From Actinophytocola xanthii (GTDB lineage Bacteria; Actinomycetota; Actinomycetes; Mycobacteriales; Pseudonocardiaceae), in NCBI RefSeq assembly GCF_001921205.1, contig NZ_MSIE01000093.1:1-35523 (forward strand): a stretch of DNA of 35,523 nucleotides. The letters run 5' to 3'. A program made the position numbers and the translations under genes. Shown here one piece after another: positions 8,015 to 16,175 of this stretch. The notes beneath the pieces were generated by a model. That model was given only the letters and a program-made list of their open reading frames with translations. It ran no database searches and was not told the DNA's origin. Each line of letters starts with the position of its first letter. Position 1 is the first letter of the stretch.

Positions 8015-10150
8015 ATGCCGCAACCGCCGGGCACGGCAACCCACCGCATCAGGACGGTCGCGCTGACCATCACGTCGGCCGCCGTCCTGATCGCGATCGG
8101 GCTCCTCGTGCTCGGCGGTTTTCGCCTTGTCGTCACCCGCGGCGACAGCATGGAGCCGCACTTCTTCGCCGGTGATCTCGTCCTGGTCCACGAGCAGCCG
8201 CAGTACCGGGTCGGCGACGTCGTCGCCTACGACAGCCCGAGCCTGGGCATCACGATGCTGCACCGCATCGTCGGCGTGCGCGACGGCGGCTTCGTCACCC
8301 GGGGCGACAACAACGACTGGGACGACCCGGACCTGCTGACCGCGACGGACCTCAGCGGACGCCTGGTCCTGCGGATCCCGAGGGCCGGCGCCATGATCGA
8401 GTCGCTGCGCGGCCCGGTCGGCAGCATCCTCGTGGGGACGCTGTTCCTCGCGGTACTCGCGATCGCGTGGGGACAACGGTCGAGACGACGCAGACGGAGA
8501 CGCCAGATGCCCCCGACCGGCCAGCACCGCGCACCCGTCGTGGCCGCGCCGCGCCGGCCGGCGCCGACCGAGCGGGGCAGGCGTTCCCGGGTTCCCGCCG
8601 TGCTGGTCGCCGTCGCGACGCTGCTCGCGGTCGCGGCGGTCTGGTCGGCGCCCCGGCCGGCCTCCGCCACCGCCCCGGTCATCCCGCAGGACACCCTCGC
8701 GGTGAGCTACGAGGCGGCGGTCCCGGCCGGCGCCACCTACCCGAACGGTCGGGTCGCCACCGGGGACCCGATCTTCCTCAACCTCGTGCGCACGCTGACC
8801 GTCCGCGCCGCGCACTCCGGGCCCGCCGCCGGCCCGGTGACCCTCACCGCCCGGCTCGAGCACCCGAGCGGCTGGCGCCGCCCCGTGCCGCTGTCGACCA
8901 CGAGCGAGGACGGGAGCTCCTCCGCCACCCTCGACCTCGACGCGGTGTCGGCCACGCTGACCGGCCTGACCACCGAGACCGGCCTGCCCACCACCGGCGC
9001 GATGCTCATCGTGCTGCCCGCGGTCGGCTCCTGGTCCACCCAGGCGCGCTTCACCTTCGACGGCGTCCAGCTCACCCCCGACCCGGCCACGCTGACCGCG
9101 ACCAGGCAGGCCGCGCCCACGGCGGCCGCCGCGCCCGAGACCGGCTACCGCGCGGTCCTCGCGCCGCTCGGCCGGCTGCTGCCCGACTGGCCGCTGCGCC
9201 TGGCCGCGACGTTCGCCCTGCTGGCACTCGGGGCGGTCGCGGTGTGGCTGCTCCGCCGGCCGGCGGACCCGCTGCGCGCGCACCGGATCGTCCCGGTCGC
9301 CGAGTACGCGCCCGGCGCGGGCCGCACGCTCGTCGAGCTGCCCGCGCCGGCCCCGCTCGCCCGCCTGGCCGAGGCGGAGAACCTGCCGATCTTCCGGTCC
9401 GAGACCGCGGCGGGCGTCGAGTTCTTCATCGACGACGGTGCGGTGGTCTACCGCTACCGCCCCGAGCCCGGCCTCGAGCCGGCCGCGCTCGGCTACTTCG
9501 CCGACAGGCTGGCGGCCGAGATCGTCGGTCGCATCGCGACCGAGTTCCGGGCGCCGCTGGCCACCATCCAGGGCTACACGGAGATGCTCACCGACGCCCC
9601 CAACGGGTCCGCGGTCCCCGCCCAACGCACCATGCTCGAGGCCATCGACCGGGGGGTGAACCGGCTGCACGAGCTGATCGACGACGTGACCGTCCTGGCC
9701 GAGCCGCCCAGCGAGTACCCGGACACGATCGAGGTGCGGGACCTGCTCGCCGCCGGCACCCGCCCGCTGGCCGAGGCCCTGCGCGAGCGCGACACGCGGC
9801 TCACGACCAGCCTGGACGGGGACGTTCCCCGGGTCGTCGGCGACCGGGAGAAGCTCGTCTGGGCGCTGGGTGAGCTGGTCGACGCCGCCTCCCTGGAGGT
9901 CGGAGCCGGCGGCCGGCTGACCGTCCGGGCCAACCGGGACGGCGACGAGGTCGTGCTGACGATCACCGGGCAGACCGCTTCCGGCGGGAACGGAGCCAAT
10001 CCGGACCAGGCACCCCGCGACGGGCTGGCCGACTCCGTCGCCGTTGTGATCGTGGACCGCCACGGCGGGTCCGTCGAGCGGACCACGACGCCGACCGGGG
10101 CCACGATCACCGTGCGCCTTCCCGCGGAGACCCCCACCCGGACCCGGTGA
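8015..10150 (+). CDS. SipW/ER-type signal peptidase fused to a DUF5305-like domain and a degenerate histidine-kinase core
   Basis: 711 residues. A first membrane helix at about 14-36 is followed by the S26 peptidase: nucleophile Ser45 in TRGDSMEP, His83 in MLHRIVGV in place of the bacterial Lys (the ER/archaeal/SipW type), and the Asp box at GDNN (Asp98). Helix 2 is at 135-153, then an Arg-rich loop, and helix 3 at 193-210. An extracytoplasmic beta-rich domain at about 220-365 resembles DUF5305 from memory. Helix 4 at 394-413 leads to a cytoplasmic part. Residues 500-705 follow the HisKA/HATPase layout (IATEFRAPLATIQGYTEML, then VDRHGGSVE), but the phospho-His is Thr509, the N box reads ELVDAAS, and the G1 and G2 glycine motifs are gone. 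It should therefore neither phosphorylate itself nor bind ATP normally. The peptidase should be active; the tail looks like a pseudokinase. The ATG at 8015 lies 8 bases after the upstream gene and has no strong ribosome site, so translational coupling is likely. Confidence 0.88.
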   Translation: MPQPPGTATHRIRTVALTITSAAVLIAIGLLVLGGFRLVVTRGDSMEPHFFAGDLVLVHEQPQYRVGDVVAYDSPSLGITMLHRIVGVRDGGFVTRGDNNDWDDPDLLTATDLSGRLVLRIPRAGAMIESLRGPVGSILVGTLFLAVLAIAWGQRSRRRRRRRQMPPTGQHRAPVVAAPRRPAPTERGRRSRVPAVLVAVATLLAVAAVWSAPRPASATAPVIPQDTLAVSYEAAVPAGATYPNGRVATGDPIFLNLVRTLTVRAAHSGPAAGPVTLTARLEHPSGWRRPVPLSTTSEDGSSSATLDLDAVSATLTGLTTETGLPTTGAMLIVLPAVGSWSTQARFTFDGVQLTPDPATLTATRQAAPTAAAAPETGYRAVLAPLGRLLPDWPLRLAATFALLALGAVAVWLLRRPADPLRAHRIVPVAEYAPGAGRTLVELPAPAPLARLAEAENLPIFRSETAAGVEFFIDDGAVVYRYRPEPGLEPAALGYFADRLAAEIVGRIATEFRAPLATIQGYTEMLTDAPNGSAVPAQRTMLEAIDRGVNRLHELIDDVTVLAEPPSEYPDTIEVRDLLAAGTRPLAEALRERDTRLTTSLDGDVPRVVGDREKLVWALGELVDAASLEVGAGGRLTVRANRDGDEVVLTITGQTASGGNGANPDQAPRDGLADSVAVVIVDRHGGSVERTTTPTGATITVRLPAETPTRTR

Positions 10151-10244
10151 GAGTCTGTCGAACCGGACGAGGACGACGCCCGATGTTGTGCTCCGCCACG
10201 AACTAGGCTGTCGAGCGAGCCCTTAGCGTCGGGAGGTGTTCGCC

Positions 10245-11873
10245 ATGCCGACCTTCCGTCCGCACGCCAGCCTGCGCCGCGTGCTCGACGACCTGGGCGC
10301 GACCCTGTTGGAGCTCGTCCACGGCGACGTCGACCGCGTCGGCCAGCTCGGCGGCGTCGTCATCCACGACCCGCTGGAGGAGCCCGTACTGCCCCGGCAC
10401 GCGCTCGTGCTCGGGATCGGGCTGCGGGACCCCGACGAGATCGCCGCACTGCTCGCGGAGCTCGGCCGCCACGACGCCGCCGGGCTCGTCCTGCGTGCCC
10501 CGGTCGTCGTGTCCCGCGAGCTCGCCGCGGCGGCCGCGGGCTCCGGGGTCGCGTTGCTCGCGCTGACCAGGGGAGCCTCCTGGGCGCAGCTCGCCGCGTT
10601 GCTGCGTGCGCTGCTGGCCGAGGGCGACGTGGGCGAGGTGGCGGGGGAGACGTTGGGCGGGATGCCGTCGGGCGACCTGTTCGCCCTGGCCAACGCGATC
10701 GCCGCGCTGATCGACGCTCCCGTGACGATCGAGGACCGCAGCTCGCGGGTGCTCGCGTTCTCGGGCCGGCAGGACGAGGCCGACCCCTCCCGGGTGGAGA
10801 CGATCCTCGGCCGCCAGGTGCCGGAGCGGTACTCGCGGCTGCTGGCCGATCGCGGTGTGTTCCGCGAGCTGTACCGCAGCGACCGGCCGGTCTACGTCGA
10901 GCCGCTGCTGGAAGGGCTCGTGACGCTGCCCCGGGTGGCGTTGGCCGTCCGGGCGGGCGACGAGGTGCTCGGGTCGATCTGGGCCGCCGTGCGCGAACCG
11001 CTCAGCGAGGAGCGCACGCTGGCTCTGTGCGACGCGGCACGGCTGGTCGCGCTGCACATGCTGCGGATCCGGGCCGGGGCGGACGTCGAGCGCCGGCTGC
11101 GGACCGACCTGCTGAGCACCGCTCTGGAGGGCGGGGTCGGGGCGCGGGAGGCGCTGGACCGGCTCGGACTGGGGGACCAGCCCGTGGTGGTGCTCGCGCT
11201 CGCGCTCGTCGGCTCCGGGACGGACGCGGGGCTGGTCACCGAGCGCCAGCGGATCAGCGACGGCCTCGCCATGCACCTGAGCGCGGTGCACCCGCGGTGC
11301 GCCGCGGCCCTGGTCGGCGACGTCACCTACGGCCTGGTCCCGGTGAGCCGGGAGAGCGCGGCCGGCGAGCACGCCGCGGACGGGGCGGTGCGGGTGGCGG
11401 CGGACTTCCTGGAGCGGGTGGGCGACCGGGTGCGCGCGGTGGTCGGTGTCGGCACGGTCGCCCAGGACGCCGCCGGGCTGGTCGAGGCGCGGGCCAGCGC
11501 CGACCGTGCGCTGCGCGTGCTGCGTGCGGGCAGCGGGGACGGGCGCCGGGTCGCCCGGCTGGCCGACGTGCACGTCGAGGCCCTCGTGCTGGAGCTGCGC
11601 GACCTGGTCGCGGCCCGCGGCGACCGGCCGACCGGCCCGGTGGCGAAGCTGTTCGCCTACGACGAGCGGCACGGCACTCACCTCGTCGAGACCCTGCGCG
11701 CGTGGCTGGACGCCTTCGGCGACGTGGCCGTCGCCTCGGCCGCGCTCTACGTGCACCCCAACACGTTCCGGTACCGGCTGCGGCGCCTGGCCGAGGTCGG
11801 CGGGCTGGACCTGGCGGACCCGGAGGCCCGGTTCGCGGCGATGCTCCAGCTCCGCGTCGTCTCCCCACGGTGA
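10245..11873 (+). CDS. PucR-family transcriptional regulator
   Basis: A 542-residue cytoplasmic activator-type regulator. The ATG at 10245 is chosen because GGGAGG ends 8 bases upstream; a GTG at 10236 overlaps that site. The N-terminal 130 residues match the PucR N-terminal domain pattern (GDVDRVGQLGGVVIHDP, HALVLGIGL). The middle (about 140-390) has the GAF/GGDEF-like layout common in the family. The C-terminus carries the PucR helix-turn-helix: VASAALYVHPNTFRYRLRRLAEVGGLDLADPEAR was read in sections such as YVHPNTFRYRLRRL. Members control purine, amino-acid or aromatic catabolism, often from a divergent or adjacent operon. No such operon is next to it here, so the target is unknown. About 170 bases of relatively AT-rich non-coding sequence follow. 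Confidence 0.9.
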   Translation: MPTFRPHASLRRVLDDLGATLLELVHGDVDRVGQLGGVVIHDPLEEPVLPRHALVLGIGLRDPDEIAALLAELGRHDAAGLVLRAPVVVSRELAAAAAGSGVALLALTRGASWAQLAALLRALLAEGDVGEVAGETLGGMPSGDLFALANAIAALIDAPVTIEDRSSRVLAFSGRQDEADPSRVETILGRQVPERYSRLLADRGVFRELYRSDRPVYVEPLLEGLVTLPRVALAVRAGDEVLGSIWAAVREPLSEERTLALCDAARLVALHMLRIRAGADVERRLRTDLLSTALEGGVGAREALDRLGLGDQPVVVLALALVGSGTDAGLVTERQRISDGLAMHLSAVHPRCAAALVGDVTYGLVPVSRESAAGEHAADGAVRVAADFLERVGDRVRAVVGVGTVAQDAAGLVEARASADRALRVLRAGSGDGRRVARLADVHVEALVLELRDLVAARGDRPTGPVAKLFAYDERHGTHLVETLRAWLDAFGDVAVASAALYVHPNTFRYRLRRLAEVGGLDLADPEARFAAMLQLRVVSPR

Positions 11874-12041
11874 ATTGCCCACCGTCATGAATGCCCGCTT
11901 TTTGGCACATTCCGTCCGTGGAAATCCTTTTCTCTCGGTTTCCGTGTTCCTGGTAGCGCCAGCGTGAACACCGTATAGAGTGGACCGGCCCGTTCCCGGC
12001 TACTCCATTCGGTGATCCTTTTCGTATGGTCGTGAGGTGCC

Positions 12042-15000
12042 ATGACGCGTCCGAGCAGGGCGGTACATCGGATAATCCTTGTGGTTGATGTTGAGGGGTT
12101 CGGCGATCAACGCCGGAACAATGCGGATCAGATGGCGGTGCGAGCGGCGTTCTACGGCGCGCTCAAGGAGGCATTTCGGACGGCCGACATTCCCTGGGAG
12201 AAGTGTGAGTACGAGGACCGCGGTGACGGCGCGCTGGTCCTCGGTCCGGCGGAGCTGCCGAAGGGCCCGTTCATCGAGGGCCTGCCCGGCGCGCTGCTCG
12301 CGGCATTGGCCGAGCACAACCGGACCAACCGGCCGCAGCGGCGGGTGCGGCTGCGGATGGCCCTGCACGCGGGGGAGATCAACTACGACGAGCACGGCGT
12401 GACCAGTACCGCGATCAACCTGGCGTTCCGGTTGCTCGACGCGGAGCCGCTCAAGGCCGAGCTGGCCGGCTCGCCGGACGCGCTCGCGGTCATCGTCTCG
12501 TCGTGGTTCTTCGACGAGGTCGTCCGCCACTCCGACGGCCTCGACCAGGACGACTTCACCCCGGTCCAGGCCAAGGTCAAGGAGACCGACGTCGGCGCCT
12601 GGCTGTACCTGCCCCGCCCGGCGCCCGCGGGGAGACCGGCGACGCCGGGACCGGCCCCCCGCCCGACCGCGGTCGGCCCGCGGCTGCTCGGCCGCGACCA
12701 GGAGCTGGCGCGGCTGCGTCGGGCCGCCGACACGGCGCGGACGGGGCGGTTCACCCTCGCGCTGATCACCGGCGAGCCCGGGATCGGCAAGTCCTTCCTG
12801 GCCGGTGCGCTGCGCCGGCAGCTCGCGGCCGAGGGCTGGACGGTCGCCTGGGGCAGCTGCCCGGACCGCGACGGATGCTCGCCCGGCCAACCCTGGACCG
12901 AGGTCCTGCAGTGCCTGGTGGGTCGCTTCTCGCGGGAGGACGAGGCCGAGCTGGCGCCGCTGCTGGACGACCACGCCACCCTGCGGGCGGCCGGGGACGT
13001 GCCGGCGGCCCGGTTCCGGCTGCGTACCGCGGTCTCCCACCTGCTCGGCGCGGTCGGGCGGGACGACCCGCTGCTGGTCGTCCTGGACGACCTGCACCAG
13101 GCCGACGGCGAGGGCCTGGCCCTGCTCGCCCACGTCGCCGAGGACCTCGACGACGTGCCGGTGCTTCTGGTCGGCACCTACCGGTCGACCGAGGTCGGCG
13201 AGCTGCTGGCGGAGACGCTGGCCACGCTCGCCCGGCACGGCCCGGAGGAGATCGGGCTGACCGGGCTGGACGTGGGCGGGGTGGCGGACCTGCTCGGCGA
13301 GCTGTGCACGCGCGCGCTCACCGGCGAGACGGTGGCGGCGATCGCGCGGCGCACCGAGGGGAACCCGTTCTTCGTCCGGGAGATCGCCCGGCTGCTGGAG
13401 AACGACGGGGAGCATGCCGCGGTCGGCGAGGTGCCGCCCAGCGTCCGGCACATCGTCCGGCGCCGGGTGGGTCGGCTGCCGGCCGAGGCGCAGGGCCTGC
13501 TGCGCCTGGCCGCCGTCATCGGTCCGGAGTTCTCGCTGGACGTCCTGGCGGAGGTGAGCGACCTCGACGAGGAGTCCCTGCTCGCGTGCGTGGACGCCGC
13601 GCTGGAGGCGGGACTGCTCGTCGAGCCGGCGCAGGACCGGTCGCTGCGTTTCGCCCACGCGCTGGTCAGCGAGACCCTGTACCACGATCTCTCGCGGCTG
13701 CGCCGGACCGGTCTGCACGCCCGGGTCGGGGCCGCGCTCGAGCGGCTGCGCCCGGGTGACGCCGTGGCGCTGGCCCACCACTTCAACGCCGCCCAGGCCC
13801 CGGAGGCCGCGGCGAAGGCCGCCCGCTACCTGTGGCTGGCCGCCGAGCAGGCCGAGCGGCGCTACGCCTACCGGGAGGCGGCCGGGTTCTGGCAGCAGGC
13901 GGTGCTGAGCCACGCCCATGCCCCGGACGCGGCCGCGTCGGACCGGTTCGAGCTGGTGATCGGCTCGATCCGTACGCTGGCGACGGCCGGCGAGCTCAAG
14001 TCGGCCCGGGACGCGCGCGCCGACGCGCTCGCCGAGGTCGTCGGGCTCGGCGACGCCGAGCTCACCGCCCGGGTCATCGTCGCCTACGAGGCGCAGGGGC
14101 TGTGGCCCCAGCACGGCTACGGGGTGGTCGACGAGCGGATCGTCGACCTGATCGACCACACGCTCACCCAGCTCCCCGCGGCGCTGGTCGACCTGCGGTG
14201 CCGATTACTGGCCTGCCTCGCCGTCGAGCTCGAGCAGGCCGACGACCCGCGCGGCGAGGCCGCCTCCCAGGAGGCCGTGGCGCTCGCGCGGCGCTTCGAG
14301 GACCCCACGTTGCTGGCCGCGGCGCTCAACGCCCGGTTCCGGCGTAGCTACTGGACCGCTGACCTGGCCGAACGGGAGACCATCGGCGCCGAGCTGCTGT
14401 CGCTGGGCCGCGAGCACCGGCTGGTCTCGGTGGAGGCCACCGGCCGGCAGGCGCTGATCCGCTGCGCCAGCGGCCGAGGCGACTTCGCCGCGTCCGACGA
14501 GCACGCCGCCCAGCTCGACCACCTCGCCACCACCTACGAGCTGTCCAACTCCTCGGCGATCGTGGCCTGGTACCGGGGGCTGCGCCACACCGTCGACGGC
14601 CGGTTCGACGCCGCGGCGCGGGCATACCAGCAGGCCGCGGAGCTCACCAGGCAGGCCGGGATGGGGGACATCGAGCACGGCGCGTTCCCGATCGCCTCGC
14701 TGTGCCTGGCCGTGTGGACGGGAAAGCTCGCCGACCAGGTGGAACCCTGCCGACTCGTCCACCAGCGCTGGCCCGTCGTGGGGGCCGAGGCCTACGCGCT
14801 CGCGCTGGCCGCCGCCGGCCGGATCGAGGAGGCCCGCGCGGTCGCGGCACCGCGTCGACCGGTCCCCAGGGACATCCGCTTCAAGATCGTGATGGCGTTG
14901 CGCGGACGGGTCGGGCTGATGCTCAACGACCAGGACCGGATCGAGGAGGCCTATGAGACCCTGCGCCCGGTCGCCGACGAGGTGGCCGGCGGCGAGTCGG

Positions 15001-15200
15001 GCGGCTACGCGGTCCTGTTCCCGATCGCCCAGCTGCTCGGCGACCTGGCCCTGCGACGCAGGCTCCCGCTGGCCGCCGTCACCCACTACGGGACCGCGAC
15101 CGAGGTCGCGACGCGGGCCAGGGTCCCGGCCTGGGTCACCGCGGCGCGCGAGGCAAGGGCGAGGGCGCTCGCCGAGCACCGGCCGCGCCGCGCCTGGTGA
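12042..15200 (+). CDS. Large cyclase-like / STAND ATPase / helical-repeat signalling protein
   Basis: 1,052 residues; the ATG at 12042 follows GTGAGGTG. Residues about 10-190 resemble a class III nucleotide cyclase. They have metal-site Asp16 (VVDVEGFGD), Asp62 (EDRGDGALV) and an Asn-x3-Arg pair (INLAFRL) like the transition-state residues of active cyclases. A Pro/Ala linker follows. The AAA-16/STAND ATPase starts near residue 220 (LLGRDQELARLRRA), with Walker A GEPGIGKS at 244-251 and Walker B LLVVLDDLHQAD near 345-355. The last 500 or so residues are helical repeats of TPR type. The layout recalls mycobacterial cyclase-ATPase-LuxR proteins, but the C-terminus has no helix-turn-helix. It may be a signal-sensing scaffold or a cyclase; the activity is not proven by sequence. 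It stands alone, convergent with the SARP gene. Confidence 0.85.
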   Translation: MTRPSRAVHRIILVVDVEGFGDQRRNNADQMAVRAAFYGALKEAFRTADIPWEKCEYEDRGDGALVLGPAELPKGPFIEGLPGALLAALAEHNRTNRPQRRVRLRMALHAGEINYDEHGVTSTAINLAFRLLDAEPLKAELAGSPDALAVIVSSWFFDEVVRHSDGLDQDDFTPVQAKVKETDVGAWLYLPRPAPAGRPATPGPAPRPTAVGPRLLGRDQELARLRRAADTARTGRFTLALITGEPGIGKSFLAGALRRQLAAEGWTVAWGSCPDRDGCSPGQPWTEVLQCLVGRFSREDEAELAPLLDDHATLRAAGDVPAARFRLRTAVSHLLGAVGRDDPLLVVLDDLHQADGEGLALLAHVAEDLDDVPVLLVGTYRSTEVGELLAETLATLARHGPEEIGLTGLDVGGVADLLGELCTRALTGETVAAIARRTEGNPFFVREIARLLENDGEHAAVGEVPPSVRHIVRRRVGRLPAEAQGLLRLAAVIGPEFSLDVLAEVSDLDEESLLACVDAALEAGLLVEPAQDRSLRFAHALVSETLYHDLSRLRRTGLHARVGAALERLRPGDAVALAHHFNAAQAPEAAAKAARYLWLAAEQAERRYAYREAAGFWQQAVLSHAHAPDAAASDRFELVIGSIRTLATAGELKSARDARADALAEVVGLGDAELTARVIVAYEAQGLWPQHGYGVVDERIVDLIDHTLTQLPAALVDLRCRLLACLAVELEQADDPRGEAASQEAVALARRFEDPTLLAAALNARFRRSYWTADLAERETIGAELLSLGREHRLVSVEATGRQALIRCASGRGDFAASDEHAAQLDHLATTYELSNSSAIVAWYRGLRHTVDGRFDAAARAYQQAAELTRQAGMGDIEHGAFPIASLCLAVWTGKLADQVEPCRLVHQRWPVVGAEAYALALAAAGRIEEARAVAAPRRPVPRDIRFKIVMALRGRVGLMLNDQDRIEEAYETLRPVADEVAGGESGGYAVLFPIAQLLGDLALRRRLPLAAVTHYGTATEVATRARVPAWVTAAREARARALAEHRPRRAW

Positions 15201-15225
15201 GTCGCTGGTGGTTCGCCGCGTCGGT

Positions 15226-15261
15226 GAGTCTCAGTCCCGCGCCGAGTCTCAGTCCCGCGCC
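15226..15261. repeat. Perfect 18-bp tandem duplication
   Basis: The unit GAGTCTCAGTCCCGCGCC occurs twice head to tail (15226-15243 and 15244-15261). The second copy holds the stop codon of the minus-strand SARP gene. The first copy lies just past it, in the gap between two convergent genes. It looks like a recent slippage duplication that left the SARP protein unchanged. Confidence 0.9.
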
Positions 15262-15959
15262 GCGAGCACCGGCTGGACCAGCTTCTGGATCTCGGGGGAG
15301 GGGGTGAGCCCGAGCTCGTCGCGCAGCCGCGTCCGGTAGCTGGCGTACTGGCGCAGCGCCGCGGCCGGGTTCCCGTCCGCGAGGTGCAGCTCGATCAGCC
15401 GGCGGTGGGCGCTCTCCCGCAGCGGGTCGCCCCGGACGGCGGCCACGGCCGTCTCGTGCGCGTGGAAGTGGTCGCCGTCGGTGCGGAAACGCTCGCTCAG
15501 CATCTCGAGCACCCGCAGGCACAGCTGCCGGAACCACTCGCGCTCGGGAATCAGCCAGTCGTCGGTCCAGCCGGGCAGCAGGTCCGTGGTCAGCAGGGTG
15601 AGCGGCAGGGCCGGGGACAGCCGGGGCCGGGTAGCCCCGGCCATCTCGGCCGCGAACCGACGGACGGCCGCGAGGTCGACGTCGACGTCCTGGGCGATGC
15701 TCAGCATCCCCTGGTTCGCGTTGACCAGCACGTTCGGCGGTCTGACCAGCCGCCACAGCGCCGAGCGCAGGCATGCGGCGGCCCGCCGCGGCGTGGTTCC
15801 CGGCCACAGGGCCGAGGCGATGGCGGTCCGTGCCAGCGGTGCCTCCTGCACCGCGAGGTGGGCGAGCAGGCGCTGCGAGCTGGGCGGGACGGGCACGTGT
15901 TCGTCGTCGACATGGAGCTGGAACCCGCCCAACAGCTGGACGGCGATAACCGGGGTCAT
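15249..15959 (-). CDS. SARP-type regulator (winged helix plus BTAD)
   Basis: A 236-residue regulator of the AfsR/DnrI/SARP group. The N-terminal OmpR-like winged helix is seen in VQLLGGFQLHVDDEHVPVP, SSQRLLAHLAV and the recognition region RRAAACLRSALWRLVR. The bacterial transcriptional activation domain fills the rest (WFRQLCLRVLEMLSERF, HETAVAAVRGDPLRESAHR, then ALRQYASYRTRLRDELGLTPSPEI, read in parts). It is the small form with no ATPase domain. The ATG at 15959 has AGGGA upstream. The gene is divergent from the manganese catalase gene, so one 216-base region serves both. Family members usually switch on secondary-metabolite genes through short direct repeats; here the closest target is stress-related. 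Convergent with the large ATPase gene. Confidence 0.9.
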   Translation of the reverse strand: MTPVIAVQLLGGFQLHVDDEHVPVPPSSQRLLAHLAVQEAPLARTAIASALWPGTTPRRAAACLRSALWRLVRPPNVLVNANQGMLSIAQDVDVDLAAVRRFAAEMAGATRPRLSPALPLTLLTTDLLPGWTDDWLIPEREWFRQLCLRVLEMLSERFRTDGDHFHAHETAVAAVRGDPLRESAHRRLIELHLADGNPAAALRQYASYRTRLRDELGLTPSPEIQKLVQPVLAARD

Positions 15960-16042
15960 GGGCGGTCCCTACGTTCGGGGTCTGTCTGGGCGCGGAGTTC
16001 CCTCGGAATCGACGGACCAACATTTTTCCCCCGGATTTCTGC

Positions 16043-16060
16043 CCCTCCCAGCTGGGAGGG
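16043..16060. promoter_or_regulatory. Perfect 18-bp palindrome between the SARP and catalase genes
   Basis: CCCTCCCAGCTGGGAGGG is a gapless palindrome in the divergent promoter region, 84 bases from the SARP start and 116 from the catalase start. About 13 bases further on, ACGCGCCCG occurs twice as a direct repeat (16073-16081 and 16092-16100). A shared operator is the natural reading. I cannot match it to a known metal or peroxide regulator site. Confidence 0.5.
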
Positions 16061-16175
16061 AACGCGACGGTGACGCGCCCGTGCCGCCACCACGCGCCCG
16101 ACGGTGCCAGCGCGGTCACGACCCCTCCCTAGCGTCCCGGTCAGCAAAGGAACCGAGCCAACGGGGAGTTGAGAG

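Noticed and set aside
11883-11920. An imperfect GAATG...CATTC inverted repeat after the PucR gene as a terminator
   Set aside because: The arms are interrupted and no T-run follows, so the support is too weak.
11951-11979. A TATAGA element upstream of the large ATPase gene that could be a -10 box
   Set aside because: No acceptable -35 sequence lies 16-18 bases upstream (TGGTAG is a poor match), so it was not listed as a promoter.
12000-14159. A 719-codon minus-strand frame opposite the large ATPase gene
   Set aside because: Walker motifs and the cyclase-like domain lie on the plus strand. The antisense translation has no domain and no promoter context.
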